From a bacterium (GTDB taxonomy: Bacteria; Patescibacteria; Dojkabacteria; JAKAPS01; JAJZLI01): a stretch of 64,000 nt of DNA. The notes below the pieces were generated by a model. That model did not search any database. It saw only the letters and a program-made list of their open reading frames with translations, and was not told where the DNA came from. Below, one piece after another: positions 1 through 10,106 of the stretch (its first letter is position 1; every line of letters starts with the position of its first letter). The position numbers and the translations under genes were made by a program. The stretch is taken from assembly GCA_021846685.1 (NCBI GenBank), contig JAJZWL010000004.1, positions 12,014-76,013 of the forward strand, given 5' to 3'.

Positions 1-459
1 GTTTAAAAATAACATTATTAAACCAATAATAATAAGGCTGAATGCCAAAACTGGGAATATGAGCATTGAACTATATACTAATCCTATAACTAGAAAAAAT
101 ATTCCTGATATTAAAATTTCTAAAGTTACAGTCTCTATACCATATAGTAAAAAATTTATAACTAAAGATAGTAGTAATAATGCTATTATAAGTATAATAT
201 TATTTGAAATTAAGATAATAAAGATTATAAATATAGAATCTAATGGTGGAATAAATAAATTGAAATTTTTAATTACTCTTTCTTTGAAATAATTTTCATA
301 GAAGTAAACTATTTTAATTATTTCTAAAATTACTAGGACAGGAGCTAATATTGTAAATGCTTTTTTATTTAAAACAAAGATTATACTAATTATCAATAAT
401 ATAAATATAAATCTTAAGAATTGGTAAAAAATAATTTTTTTAGAAAGTTTTTTTCCCAT
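1..459 (-). CDS. Polytopic membrane protein, N-terminal part only (cut by window edge)
   Basis: An open frame runs from an ATG whose first base is 459 to the window edge, giving 153 residues with no stop. After a short lysine-rich start (MGKKLSKKI) the protein is almost entirely hydrophobic, with at least four likely membrane spans. It begins 2 nt after the stop of the glycosyltransferase gene, so the two are probably co-transcribed. The context of polysaccharide genes suggests a polymerase, flippase or ligase of a surface glycan, but no family motif is visible in this part and the function is not assigned. Confidence 0.7.
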   Translation of the reverse strand, partial: MGKKLSKKIIFYQFLRFIFILLIISIIFVLNKKAFTILAPVLVILEIIKIVYFYENYFKERVIKNFNLFIPPLDSIFIIFIILISNNIILIIALLLLSLVINFLLYGIETVTLEILISGIFFLVIGLVYSSMLIFPVLAFSLIIIGLIMLFLN

Positions 460-461
460 AA

Positions 462-1544
462 CTATTTAATGTATTTTAATACTCTTTTTGCAGTCTTTTT
501 CCAACTATATTTTTGTATATTAAGCAGAGCTTCTTCTATTAAAGCTTTTCTTAAATTTTCATTTTTATATATCATATCCATTGAATCAACAATTTCTTCG
601 ATATTTACATTATTTACAAATATTGCTCCATCATCACCAACTACTTCTCTTAATACGGGTATATCTGAACATATAATAGGTACTTTTGAATAAGCAGCCT
701 CTATACATGGGAGTGAAAACCCTTCGTCGAAGGTCAAAGTTATAAATAGTAATGCTTTTTTTAGTATTTCAAATTTTTCTGTATTATTAACATTTTCTAG
801 TATAATAATATTTTTATTTGCGCTTTTAATATCTTCTTTATTTACCCCTAATAATACTAAATTTACTGGAGTTTTATATTTCTTTTTATATTCTAAAAAT
901 GATTTTACTAATGTATCAATATTTTTATGAGGACGACTATTTCCTATATATATAAAGAATTCCTTTGATATATTATATTTTCCCAGTATATCTTCTCCTT
1001 CATAATAGGTAGTAGGGATACTAACACCTTCTCCTGTAAATTTGATTTTTTTGGTATTTTTAATTTTAAGGTATTTTATAATATCATCTTTTACTGCTTG
1101 TGTCGGCACAAATATTTTATTAGCACCTTTTAATGTCCATTTTAAATGTAATGCATTGTATATCCTGTATTTAAAACTTACAAAATGGGGATTTCTAACT
1201 CCTATAATATCATGTAATGTTATTATATAAGGGGTTTTCATAAAATAAATACTTCCCCATATATGAGTCCAGAATATATCTAATTTAAATTTGTCTAATT
1301 CTTTTTGTAAAGTAAATTCAGAAAATATATTTTTAGTTTTAGATTTTATAGCAACTACTTTAATATTTTTATTTTTGCTATATATAGTTTTGTATTTGTA
1401 ATATATGGGATTTCTATTGAAAATAAAGTAATAGATATTACTTTTGTCTTGTTTTACTAATTCACTAGCTATACTTTTAGTATAGTTTCCTATCCCTGTT
1501 TCCTTCTCTTCTATTTCTCGAAAATCAATTCCTATATATTTCAT
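462..1544 (-). CDS. Glycosyltransferase family 4 (GT-B fold)
   Basis: This 360-residue protein has the layout of GT4 enzymes, which move a sugar from a nucleotide donor to a glycan or lipid acceptor at the inner face of the membrane. The N-terminus contains the acceptor-side Rossmann start and the ETGIGNYT loop. The C-terminal donor domain carries the family E-x7-E signature in EGFSLPCIEAA, followed by the PIICSDIPVLREVVGD segment. It is read divergently from the GT pair starting at 1718 and lies just upstream of the truncated membrane protein. A mannosyl- or glucosyltransferase is likely, but donor and acceptor cannot be told from sequence. Confidence 0.88.
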   Translation of the reverse strand: MKYIGIDFREIEEKETGIGNYTKSIASELVKQDKSNIYYFIFNRNPIYYKYKTIYSKNKNIKVVAIKSKTKNIFSEFTLQKELDKFKLDIFWTHIWGSIYFMKTPYIITLHDIIGVRNPHFVSFKYRIYNALHLKWTLKGANKIFVPTQAVKDDIIKYLKIKNTKKIKFTGEGVSIPTTYYEGEDILGKYNISKEFFIYIGNSRPHKNIDTLVKSFLEYKKKYKTPVNLVLLGVNKEDIKSANKNIIILENVNNTEKFEILKKALLFITLTFDEGFSLPCIEAAYSKVPIICSDIPVLREVVGDDGAIFVNNVNIEEIVDSMDMIYKNENLRKALIEEALLNIQKYSWKKTAKRVLKYIK

Positions 1545-1550
1545 AAATAA

Positions 1551-1676
1551 TTAAAACTCCAAAGGATTATTATTTCTCCAATCAGACCTATATTGTATAC
1601 ATTCTAATAAATCTACTATATGGCACCTTATATCTCTTATCTCTTTAGAATCTAAAACATTCTTTTTTATCTGCAT
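1551..1676 (-). CDS. Small hypothetical protein, 41 aa
   Basis: A 41-codon frame starts with ATG at 1676 and ends with TAA 6 nt before the glycosyltransferase start codon. The product (beginning MQIKKNVLDSKEIRD and ending with a WRNNNPLEF tail) is charged and has no membrane span. Its position directly upstream of a gene in the same orientation suggests translation in the same mRNA. It may be a genuine small protein or the 3' remnant of a larger gene. No family is recognised. Confidence 0.4.
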   Translation of the reverse strand: MQIKKNVLDSKEIRDIRCHIVDLLECIQYRSDWRNNNPLEF

Positions 1677-1705
1677 AATTCTTTTTAATAATGTATTTTT
1701 AATGA

Positions 1706-1711
1706 TATAAT
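1706..1711 (+). promoter_or_regulatory. Extended -10 box (TGA-TATAAT) of the GT operon
   Basis: A perfect TATAAT preceded by TGA lies 6 nt before the ATG at 1718. With the usual 6-7 nt spacing from the -10 box to the transcription start, the mRNA would begin at or next to the start codon, giving a leaderless message. No Shine-Dalgarno sequence is present. Confidence 0.65.
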
Positions 1712-1717
1712 CATATT

Positions 1718-2821
1718 ATGAAATATGCAATAGTACATGATGATTTTATGCAAAAATTTGGAGGAGCAGAGAAAGTTGTTTATTTGCTATCTAAAATTTT
1801 TAAAGAATCAGATGTAGTAACATCTATATCTACTCAGGATAATCTTGATAAATTTGAAAGGTTGAAAACCTCTCGATTTCAGAAATATAAATTTATAAAA
1901 AAGCATTCAAAAAAGCTTTTTTTCTTATATCCTGTAATATTTGAGGGTTTGAATTTTGATGAATATGATATAGTGATATCCTCTTCCTCTCGGTTTGCAC
2001 ATGGTATTATTACTTCTCCTAGTACATTACATATTTGTTATATGCATTCTCCCTCTAGATATATTTGGGATTATGCAGATTATATGAAAATGCAAAAATT
2101 ATCTTTTTTACAAAAAGGTCTTTTACCTTTTATGGTATCTTATTTAAGAGTATGGGATTATATAGCTGCTCAAAGAGTAGACTATTTTATAGCAAATTCT
2201 AATTATACAAAAGCAAGAATTAAAAAATTTTACGGACGAGATAGTATAGTAATTTATCCTCCTGTAGAAATTGAAAAATATTTGAAATTAAAAAATTTGC
2301 AATATAAATATTATTTATATGCGGGTAGAATTGTAGAATGGAAAAGATTAGATATACTTATAGCTTCATTTAATAAATCTGGAAAGGAATTGCATATTGT
2401 AGGTAACGGAGAAGCATCATATACAAATTCTCTTAAAAAAACTGCTTTAAAAAACATTAAATTTTTTGAGAATTTAAATGATGAGGAACTCTTGAATAAA
2501 TATAGAGATTGTAAAGCTGTGATTTATCCTCAAAAAGAAGATTTTGGAATTATTCCTGTTGAAGCTCAAGCTTGTGGAAAACCAGTTATAGCATATTCCA
2601 AGGGAGGGGTTTTAGAGACTATAGAGGATTTAAAAACAGGGATTTTTTTTAATGATCAGACTGAAAAATCTTTAACAGATGCAATTGTTAGATTCGAAAA
2701 AATAGATTTTAAAAAAGAAGATTGTAGGAAATCTGCAAGGAGATTTTCAGAAGAAGTATTTAGTAAGAGTATTGTAAAGATCACACAAGAATTATGGATA
2801 AAAAATACAAAATTGCAATAG
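1718..2821 (+). CDS. Glycosyltransferase family 4, first of a paralogous pair
   Basis: A 367-residue GT4 enzyme. The start MKYAIVHDDFMQKFGGAEKV holds the FGGAE loop typical of the mannosyltransferase-like WbaZ branch. The donor domain carries EDFGIIPVEAQACGKPVIA, with the two conserved glutamates eight residues apart, followed by GGVLETI. It shares this C-terminal block almost word for word with the next gene, so the two arose by duplication. It probably adds consecutive sugars to an undecaprenyl-linked repeat unit with the downstream initiating transferase. The start is supported by the leaderless promoter just upstream. Confidence 0.9.
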   Translation: MKYAIVHDDFMQKFGGAEKVVYLLSKIFKESDVVTSISTQDNLDKFERLKTSRFQKYKFIKKHSKKLFFLYPVIFEGLNFDEYDIVISSSSRFAHGIITSPSTLHICYMHSPSRYIWDYADYMKMQKLSFLQKGLLPFMVSYLRVWDYIAAQRVDYFIANSNYTKARIKKFYGRDSIVIYPPVEIEKYLKLKNLQYKYYLYAGRIVEWKRLDILIASFNKSGKELHIVGNGEASYTNSLKKTALKNIKFFENLNDEELLNKYRDCKAVIYPQKEDFGIIPVEAQACGKPVIAYSKGGVLETIEDLKTGIFFNDQTEKSLTDAIVRFEKIDFKKEDCRKSARRFSEEVFSKSIVKITQELWIKNTKLQ

Positions 2822-3867
2822 TTACTGATTTTCTGAAAGTATATGGGGGTTTAGAAAGACAGTTGGAAGGGATTATGGATTTATTCCCAAATGCTGATAT
2901 ATATACTACTTTCTATGTGCCTGAAAATTTGCCAAGAAGATTTAAAGATTTTAATATTATAGAATCAAAATATAAAAATATATTTAAAATTTTATCATCT
3001 TTTGCAGTTCCTTTGTATCCAATAGCTTTTGAAGCTTTTGTATTTGAAAAATATGATGTAGTATTATCTATTAGTACCGGATTTGGAAAGGATGTTAATA
3101 CAGGTGATATTAAGCATATCTCATATATACTAACTCCTCCTAGATTTCTTTGGAACCTTCCTAATTCTACTCAAGATAAATTGAAAGTAAAATTCCCAAT
3201 AGAGATTTTGAATAATTATTTAAGATTGAAAGACTTTACTGCAGCTCAAGGACCTCAAAAATTAATAGCAAATTCAAAAACTGTTCAATCAAGAATAAAA
3301 AAATATTATAGAAGAGATAGTGATGTTGTATATCCATTTGTGGATACCAATAAATTTAATATCACAAAGGATTTTTCTTCTGGACATAGTTTTTTGATAA
3401 TTTCAAGGTTAGAAAAATATAAGAATCTAGATCTTGCTATTCGGGTATTTAATAAATTAAAATTACGATTAAATATAGTTGGGATTGGATCATATAGAAA
3501 GTACTTAGAGAGTATATCAGAAAGTAAATATATCAAATTTTATGGATATGTCTCTGATATAGAAATGGTTAGAATGCTAAATCAAACAAAAGCATTAATA
3601 TTCCCTGGTGCAGAAGATTTTGGATTAACTCCAATTGAAGCTCAAGCTTGCGGAAAACCAGTTATAGCTTTAAAAAAAGATGGGGTTTTAGAGACTGTTA
3701 TAGAGGGAAAAACTGGATATTTTTTTAAAGATGAAATAGAATTAGAAGAAATTATAAAGAATTTTGATTCTACGAGTATAGATAAAATGGAATGTAGAGA
3801 AAATAGTTTACTTTTTTCTAAAGAAAGTTTTAGTATTAATTTAGAAAAAAGTTTATTTCATAAATAA
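2794..3867 (+). CDS. Glycosyltransferase family 4, second of the pair
   Basis: This 357-residue paralogue of the preceding gene overlaps its 3' end by 28 nt, so translation is coupled. The signature EDFGLTPIEAQACGKPVIA and the following DGVLETV block nearly duplicate those of its neighbour. The N-terminal VYGGLERQLE replaces FGGAEKV, consistent with a different acceptor. It probably adds the next sugar of the same glycan. Substrates are unknown. Confidence 0.9.
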   Translation: MDKKYKIAIVTDFLKVYGGLERQLEGIMDLFPNADIYTTFYVPENLPRRFKDFNIIESKYKNIFKILSSFAVPLYPIAFEAFVFEKYDVVLSISTGFGKDVNTGDIKHISYILTPPRFLWNLPNSTQDKLKVKFPIEILNNYLRLKDFTAAQGPQKLIANSKTVQSRIKKYYRRDSDVVYPFVDTNKFNITKDFSSGHSFLIISRLEKYKNLDLAIRVFNKLKLRLNIVGIGSYRKYLESISESKYIKFYGYVSDIEMVRMLNQTKALIFPGAEDFGLTPIEAQACGKPVIALKKDGVLETVIEGKTGYFFKDEIELEEIIKNFDSTSIDKMECRENSLLFSKESFSINLEKSLFHK

Positions 3868-3874
3868 TTAATAT

Positions 3875-4513
3875 ATGTTGTATAAGATATTAACAAGATT
3901 CTTTGATATAGTGGGTTCTTTAGTAGCAATATTATTATTTTCTTGGTTAATGATTATTATCAGTATTTTAATTAAGTTAGATTCTGTAGGTCCTATTTTA
4001 GCAGATACCCCTGAAAGAGTAGGCAAAAATTATAAACCTTTCAAATTTTATAAATTTAGATCTATGATTCAAAATGCTCATGAATTATTAAAAACTGATA
4101 AAAGATTTAAAAAAATATATATGGAGTACAAACAAAATAATTATAAGCTTAAAAATGACCCGAGAATTACAAAGGTAGGAAAGTTAATCCGTAAGTACAG
4201 TTTAGATGAATTACCTCAATTTTTTAATGTTCTTAAGGGAGATATGAGTCTTGTAGGTCCAAGAGCTTATTATTTTGATGAATTGGAGTATTATATTTCA
4301 AAAGATAAGAATTTTAAAAAAGATATAGAAATTATAACTTCTATAAAGCCTGGAATTACAGGTATATGGCAAGTATCTGGGAGATCTGAAATCCCCTTTG
4401 ACAAAAGAATCAAAATTGATTTAGAATATGCAAGTAGTCATTCTATCTGGAACTATTTTTTAATATTATTAAAAACCCCATTTGCGGTGTTTTCTAAGAG
4501 AGGTGCTTACTGA
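3875..4513 (+). CDS. Initiating phospho-sugar transferase (PglC/WbaP C-terminal type)
   Basis: This 212-residue bacterial sugar transferase (PF02397) moves a sugar-1-phosphate from a UDP-sugar to undecaprenyl phosphate, the first step of glycan repeat-unit assembly. One reentrant or membrane helix lies at about residues 8-33. Conserved blocks follow: FKFYKFRSM, NDPRITKVGK, RKYSLDELPQFFNVLKGDMS, LVGPRA and PGITGIWQVSGRS, carrying the catalytic Asp-Glu pair in LDELPQ. The length fits the minimal PglC-like form without the large N-terminal region of WbaP. It follows the GT pair by 7 nt and its stop overlaps the DUF4012 start (TGATG). Confidence 0.93.
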   Translation: MLYKILTRFFDIVGSLVAILLFSWLMIIISILIKLDSVGPILADTPERVGKNYKPFKFYKFRSMIQNAHELLKTDKRFKKIYMEYKQNNYKLKNDPRITKVGKLIRKYSLDELPQFFNVLKGDMSLVGPRAYYFDELEYYISKDKNFKKDIEIITSIKPGITGIWQVSGRSEIPFDKRIKIDLEYASSHSIWNYFLILLKTPFAVFSKRGAY

Positions 4514-6381
4514 TGTCTGTAATAAGTCTTGATAATTATAAAAAAAATGAATCTAAAAAACCTTTTTTTAAAAAAACTTGGTTTAAAATAACTATTGTAT
4601 CTGTCGTCTTTGTTCTTATTTTAGGATATTTTTTCTTATTATCCCCTTTATTGAGTTTGAAAAATAACTATGACAAGGCAAAATCTTCTATTACCTTACT
4701 AAATTATTATAAAAGTAAGAAGAATTTATCTGGAATGGAGGCTCAATTGCCTGTTTTATCCCAAAGTTTTTCTAATATGAGGGGAGAAATAGCATCATTA
4801 GGTTATTTTAATTATGTCCCATTTTTAAATAATTATTATTCTTTAGGATATAATGCTGTTTATGCAGGTTATTATTCTATTCAAGGATTTAGTAAAATCG
4901 AAAGTGGAATAAATGGAGTTGCACCTCTTTTTGGTTATAGTACTAGTAATGCTAAGACTGCTCATCCTATTACTGGAAAACAGAAAATCTATGATGTTGT
5001 GAAATCGTTACCTATATTAGCTCCTCTATTAAAAAAATCAGATCCTTATTTTATAAAAGCAAATCACTATATACAAAAAGTAAATGTAAATTATATTCCT
5101 TCATCTTTGAATAAAAAATATAATATATCTTCTTTAAAGAAAACTTTTGCAGGTATAGTTACAGCTTTGCCTACGATTTATAATTCAACTTCGGTTTTAG
5201 AGGATGTATTAGGAGTACCTACTCCTAAAAAGTATTTATTAATGTTTGAAAATAGTGGTGAAATGAGACCTACTGGTGGGTTTATGACAGCCTTTGGATT
5301 CGTCAATTTTAATAATGGTAATTTAGGTTCAATTACGGCTCAAAACATATATAACATATCCAATGTAATACATTATAAGCCAGTTGCTCCAAAACCTTTG
5401 TATGTATATAACGGGACTTATTATTGGCACTTAAGAGATGCTAATACATCTCCAGATGTTCCTGAGTCAGTAGCTAATATATATAAATTTTATAACTCTA
5501 TATATAATGCTCCTCATATTAATGGTGTTATATTTATAGATACTTGGTTTGTAGATAATCTTATTAAAGCTGTTGGTGGAATCACCATGCCATCTGTGTA
5601 TGGAAATAATTTAGTTTTAACATCAAAAAATGCCAATTATTATATGGAATATATGGCTGAAAAATCAGGATTACCTCAGCAAGAAAGAAAAGATTTTATA
5701 TCTATTATGATGCATAAACTTATATCTAAGGTATTTCATTCTACAGGTAATCAAGTATTTAAGGTATTGAATGTTGTAATTACAGATCTTAATCAAAGAC
5801 AAGTTCTCTTGTATTTTAATAATTCTAATGCAGAAAATTTAGTAAAACAATATGGTTGGGGTGGAGTAATTCCTAAAACTAATAAGTATGATTATTTACA
5901 AGTTGTAGAAGCTAATCTTGCAGGCGCAAAAGATAATTATTTTATGGGTGAAACTGTAAATGTTAATATACAAAAAACAAGTAAAGGTTATAAGCAATCA
6001 GTATCAGTTACTTGGGTAAATCCTGCAATTTATGATAATTGGTTGGTAGGACCATATTTATCATGGGTAAGAATGTATACTCCAAAAGGATCTAAATTAT
6101 TAAATATGTCAGGTACGAATGGGTTTACTCAATCTTATCTTAATACTACTGTAAATAAGACTGTATTTGGAAATCATATTACGATAAAACCTCGACTTTC
6201 TAAATCAAATCCTCCTGCAAAAGGAACATTAACATATACATATTTATTGCCTAAAAATATATCTTTGAAAAAACTTATATTTCAAAAAGAAGCGGGACTA
6301 AAAGGAGAATGGTTGAATGTACGATTTGGTAATTTTTATAAATCTCAATATATTACTTCAAATACGACTGTAAATCTATAA
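4513..6381 (+). CDS. DUF4012 membrane-anchored extracellular protein
   Basis: A 622-residue protein with a basic cytoplasmic start, one membrane helix at about residues 26-46 and a large exported domain. The block from KKYLLMFENSGEMRPTGGF, through a long stretch with FIDTWFVDNLIKAVGGI, to a C-terminal beta-rich part matches DUF4012, a family often found in surface polysaccharide clusters of Actinobacteria and Patescibacteria and distantly similar to LytR-CpsA-Psr proteins. It overlaps the transferase gene by 1 nt. A role in attaching or handling the finished glycan outside the membrane is likely but inferred from context only. Confidence 0.85.
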   Translation: MSVISLDNYKKNESKKPFFKKTWFKITIVSVVFVLILGYFFLLSPLLSLKNNYDKAKSSITLLNYYKSKKNLSGMEAQLPVLSQSFSNMRGEIASLGYFNYVPFLNNYYSLGYNAVYAGYYSIQGFSKIESGINGVAPLFGYSTSNAKTAHPITGKQKIYDVVKSLPILAPLLKKSDPYFIKANHYIQKVNVNYIPSSLNKKYNISSLKKTFAGIVTALPTIYNSTSVLEDVLGVPTPKKYLLMFENSGEMRPTGGFMTAFGFVNFNNGNLGSITAQNIYNISNVIHYKPVAPKPLYVYNGTYYWHLRDANTSPDVPESVANIYKFYNSIYNAPHINGVIFIDTWFVDNLIKAVGGITMPSVYGNNLVLTSKNANYYMEYMAEKSGLPQQERKDFISIMMHKLISKVFHSTGNQVFKVLNVVITDLNQRQVLLYFNNSNAENLVKQYGWGGVIPKTNKYDYLQVVEANLAGAKDNYFMGETVNVNIQKTSKGYKQSVSVTWVNPAIYDNWLVGPYLSWVRMYTPKGSKLLNMSGTNGFTQSYLNTTVNKTVFGNHITIKPRLSKSNPPAKGTLTYTYLLPKNISLKKLIFQKEAGLKGEWLNVRFGNFYKSQYITSNTTVNL

Positions 6382-6385
6382 ATAA

Positions 6386-7093
6386 ATGCAAAATTTATAT
6401 GAAGGTATAATTTTAAAATATGTAGATTATAAAGATAATGATAAAATTCTTACTATTTTTACTAAGAATGGATTACAGTCATTAATAGCTAAAGGAGTAA
6501 AGACTGGGAAAAGAGCTAATCTTTTGGATACTGGGAATTTAATATCATATGATATTGTAAAAACTAAAGGGCTTCCTATTCTAACTACTGTTATATTAAA
6601 AAATTCTTTTGCAGAAGATAAACCTCAATATTCATTTTATATACTTTTTCTATTGGAGGTAATTCTAAAAATACAAAGAGAAGGGGAAGATGAGAGTTTA
6701 ATGTATTATATACTTTTATATTGTCTACAGAATCTATCTGGTAATTCAAATTTATATCTATCTTTATTTTTAGTTAAAGTACTTTATTATGAAGGTGTTT
6801 TTATTGATCTGTATAGCTGTCTCGTGTGTGGAAAAGAATTTAATGAAAATAGTAATATTATTGTGTCTTCAGAAGGTGTTACCCATTTATCATGTAGTAA
6901 TTTAAAAGAGAAAAATATTAATAACGATACCATAAAACTTTTGAGGTATCTTTTAAATTTTGATATAAGGAAAAATAAATTCAATTTTTCAATAGATGAT
7001 CTAATAATAAAAGAGAGTCTTTTTTATTTAATTTCTTTTACAGAAAATTTTTTCTCATCAAGTATAAAATCAAAGGAATATATTACTGTTTAA
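6386..7093 (+). CDS. recO: DNA repair protein RecO
   Basis: A 235-residue RecO, which loads RecA and anneals single strands in the RecFOR pathway. The N-terminal OB-fold is visible in YEGIILKYVDYKDNDKILTI and the following AKGVKTGK segment. The C-terminal part has the zinc-site remnant CLVCGKEF near residue 145 and another Cys near residue 170, so the four-Cys site is probably incomplete. It begins 5 nt after the DUF4012 stop and converges with the RND gene, the two overlapping by 11 nt at their 3' ends. Confidence 0.88.
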   Translation: MQNLYEGIILKYVDYKDNDKILTIFTKNGLQSLIAKGVKTGKRANLLDTGNLISYDIVKTKGLPILTTVILKNSFAEDKPQYSFYILFLLEVILKIQREGEDESLMYYILLYCLQNLSGNSNLYLSLFLVKVLYYEGVFIDLYSCLVCGKEFNENSNIIVSSEGVTHLSCSNLKEKNINNDTIKLLRYLLNFDIRKNKFNFSIDDLIIKESLFYLISFTENFFSSSIKSKEYITV

Positions 7094-10064
7094 CTCTTTT
7101 AAGTAAAGAGTAAATTACTGGTACTATAAACAATGTTAGAATGGTAGATGTAAATAGTCCTCCTATAACTGTTATAGCCAAAGATTGTCCTATTAAAGTT
7201 GAAGAAGAAGCAAATATTGCCAATGGGAGTAATGCAAACATAGTAGTAATTGCTGTCATAAGAATTGGTCGTAGTCTTATTTTTCCTCCCTGTATAATAG
7301 CTTCTTTTACTTCATACCCTTCTTTTATATTTTGTTTGATTTTAGTTAAAAGAACTATTGCATTAGTGACAACTATTCCTATAAGCATTAATACCCCTAT
7401 TAGTGCTGGAAGATTTAGTGTTGATTTTGTTATAAATAAAGCTACTAAAACTCCTATTATAGTCACTGGTAAAGATGCAAGGATAGCAATAGGCTCTATA
7501 ATTGAGGAGAAGGTGGCAATCATAATTATTAATACTATTGCAATTGATATCCCCATAGCTTCATATAATGAATTAAATGAATTTGCTTGTTCAGAAGAAG
7601 CTCCTTGATTAATAACTGAAACTCCATATTTTGAAATAGCGTCACTTATATCTGTATGTATTGTATTATTAACTTTTTCAGTATTATTAGCAGTAATTAG
7701 AGCATTGATGTCAGAAGCTCTTTGTCCATTTTCATATGTAATACTAGAGTTGTATGGCACTTGAGATATATTAGATATCTTTGATAGTGGAATTTTGCTG
7801 CCTAGTGAATTTGTTATTAATATATTATTAAGATTAGGTAAATTTTTCACATAAATATAGACATTATAACTTCCTCCATTAAGATTATAATTTGAAATTT
7901 CACTTGGAGTAAAATATTGAGATATTTGGGATAGAACATTATATGAAGACACACTATATTTCGAAAGTTTAGTGTTATTTAATATTATCTCTTTTTGATA
8001 GGTATCTTTTGAAAGATTAGATGTAAGATTACTTATTCCTTTTAAATTTTTTAATTTATTATATAAATAGTTATTAGCATTATACAGTTTATTTTGATTA
8101 TTAGAATTTATTATAATATTTACTGAATTAAGATTACCTACTGAAGATAGAAGATTAACTTGAGCTTTCAGGCCATTTATTTTATTTGAAAAATTTTGAA
8201 TATTGTATATTTCATTATTTATATTCTTATTATTATTAAAATCAACTAATATTTGAAATTTATTTTTCACTTGAGATGAGGTGGTTTTAATACCATGGCT
8301 TTGAGCTGATCCCACAGATATTGAATAAAATTGCACATTCTTTATAGTTTTAATATAGTTAGAAATTTGAATAGCTTTGTTATATGTTAGTGTTTTGGAA
8401 GACCCTGTAGGTGTAGATCCTGATATTAAAGCAGAAGGTTGTGTTGGGGATGGTATGAATCCAGTCTGGATATGCGGAATTAATAACAGTGAAGAGAGTA
8501 TTAGAATTAAAGTAACTAAAATAGTAGAAATTTTGTGATTTATTGTAAAACGAACAGCACGTTCATAATATTTAGCCAGGAAAAACTCTTTTTCTTTTAA
8601 TTTGACATTCTTTTTTAATAAAAATGTTTTACTAAATAAAGGTATAACTATAATTGCAGTAAAAAGTGATGCTATTAAAGCAGAGGAAGCCGTAAATGCA
8701 AATGGAATAAAGAATGAAGATGTAATTCCTCCTACAAATGCAATTGGTAAGAATACCCCAATTGTTGTAAGAGTAGAAGATGTAATTGCTCCTCCCACTT
8801 CTTTTACTGAGTTTATTATTAACTTTTCGTCTTTTACTTTATCTTGAGATAAGTGTCTGAAAGTATTTTCTATAACCACAATACTGTCATCAACAATTCT
8901 TCCAAGTGCCACAGAAAGTCCAGATAAAGACATTATGTTAAAGGTAATATTTTGGGCATTCATCAATGTTAATGTGAAGAATATTGATATTGGAATGGAT
9001 ATTGAAGCTATTAGAGTTGTATTTCCACTTTTTAAGAATGCAAAAATTATAATAACTGCTAAAAGTATACCAAGTATAGTTTCTTTTAGAATGCTATTTA
9101 TAGTTGAGTTAATAGTATTTGTATCATTTGAAAGTATTGTATAACTGATTCCTTTTGGTAAAACACTTTTAACATTAGATAAAATATTTTGAATAGTACT
9201 AATAGTATTAATATTAGTTTTTCCAAATATATCTACTACATCAGAATTCTTTCCATTTGTTTGTACTATTTCATTGTTAAAGACTTTAGATATATTAACA
9301 GTAGCTATATTTTGAAGTTTTATCGTGTGTCCCTTATAAATAGCTAACGGAATATTCTCTAATTGTTTAATATTAGATATATTAGAATGAATTGTTATTG
9401 GTATAGATAGATTATTATTTTTAATCTTTCCAATAGGGGAATTGATATTATATGATTTAATTATATTTATAATATTTGAGTATTGTATATTATACTCATT
9501 TAATTTTTGATAATTCAGGTTTATATTTATTTCTTCTGTTTTATTCCCATAGTAACTTACGCTGCTTACTCCTGAAACATTATTTATATTATTAAGTAAT
9601 TTATTTTTTATAAAACTATCTCTATTTTTCCCAGAAAAAGAAAGCTCCAATATAGGAATATTAGAAAAATTAAATTTAGACATAGTTGGTCTTGTCGCAC
9701 CATTAGGAAGTTTTACAGATCCTAAATCCTGATTTATTTGTTGTTCAAGAGTATTGAGATTAACTCCATAATGAGAAGTTATTATTAAAGTTGTATAACC
9801 ATTATTTGCATTTTCTTGTATTGATTTTATTCCACTAATTGATTTTATTGAGTTATAAATTGGTTGAGTAAGAGTTGTATATACTTCATTCGCGTTTGCA
9901 GAAGGATAATTAGACTCAACTATTACTGTAGAAAGATTTACATTAGGAAAAACCTCTCTATCAGCTACTATATAAGAGTATGTTCCAAACAAAATTAGAA
10001 ATATTAATACTATAAATATTAAAGATTTATTTTTAAAAGAGTAAGAAACTATTTTTTCTATCAT
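7083..10064 (-). CDS. RND-family exporter (SwrC/AcrB-like, HAE1 clade)
   Basis: A 993-residue resistance-nodulation-division transporter with the usual 12 membrane helices and two large periplasmic-type loops. TM4 carries the proton-relay aspartate pair in GRIVDDSIVVIEN. The TM10 region reads GIVVTNAIVLL, as in the Gram-positive SwrC group, without the lysine of AcrB. The N-terminus (KNKSLIFIVLIFLILFG, then PSANANEVY) is complete. No membrane fusion protein or TolC-like channel lies nearby, as expected for a stand-alone exporter of a monoderm cell. It is divergent from the GlyRS gene and converges on recO. The substrate is unknown; lipids, peptides or drugs are possible. Confidence 0.93.
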   Translation of the reverse strand: MIEKIVSYSFKNKSLIFIVLIFLILFGTYSYIVADREVFPNVNLSTVIVESNYPSANANEVYTTLTQPIYNSIKSISGIKSIQENANNGYTTLIITSHYGVNLNTLEQQINQDLGSVKLPNGATRPTMSKFNFSNIPILELSFSGKNRDSFIKNKLLNNINNVSGVSSVSYYGNKTEEININLNYQKLNEYNIQYSNIINIIKSYNINSPIGKIKNNNLSIPITIHSNISNIKQLENIPLAIYKGHTIKLQNIATVNISKVFNNEIVQTNGKNSDVVDIFGKTNINTISTIQNILSNVKSVLPKGISYTILSNDTNTINSTINSILKETILGILLAVIIIFAFLKSGNTTLIASISIPISIFFTLTLMNAQNITFNIMSLSGLSVALGRIVDDSIVVIENTFRHLSQDKVKDEKLIINSVKEVGGAITSSTLTTIGVFLPIAFVGGITSSFFIPFAFTASSALIASLFTAIIVIPLFSKTFLLKKNVKLKEKEFFLAKYYERAVRFTINHKISTILVTLILILSSLLLIPHIQTGFIPSPTQPSALISGSTPTGSSKTLTYNKAIQISNYIKTIKNVQFYSISVGSAQSHGIKTTSSQVKNKFQILVDFNNNKNINNEIYNIQNFSNKINGLKAQVNLLSSVGNLNSVNIIINSNNQNKLYNANNYLYNKLKNLKGISNLTSNLSKDTYQKEIILNNTKLSKYSVSSYNVLSQISQYFTPSEISNYNLNGGSYNVYIYVKNLPNLNNILITNSLGSKIPLSKISNISQVPYNSSITYENGQRASDINALITANNTEKVNNTIHTDISDAISKYGVSVINQGASSEQANSFNSLYEAMGISIAIVLIIMIATFSSIIEPIAILASLPVTIIGVLVALFITKSTLNLPALIGVLMLIGIVVTNAIVLLTKIKQNIKEGYEVKEAIIQGGKIRLRPILMTAITTMFALLPLAIFASSSTLIGQSLAITVIGGLFTSTILTLFIVPVIYSLLKRVKQ

Positions 10065-10106
10065 ATCAATTCAATTTAATATCAGAATTTTAATCACAAT
10101 GATTAG

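Noticed and set aside
59..693. Plus-strand frames 59-292 and 421-693
   Set aside because: They lie opposite the partial membrane protein and the GT4 gene, whose minus-strand translations are clearly the coding ones.
7141..9144. Three plus-strand frames opposite the RND gene (7141-7608, 8602-8847, 8935-9144)
   Set aside because: They are antisense shadows of a well-supported 993-codon transporter gene and have no family similarity or promoter.
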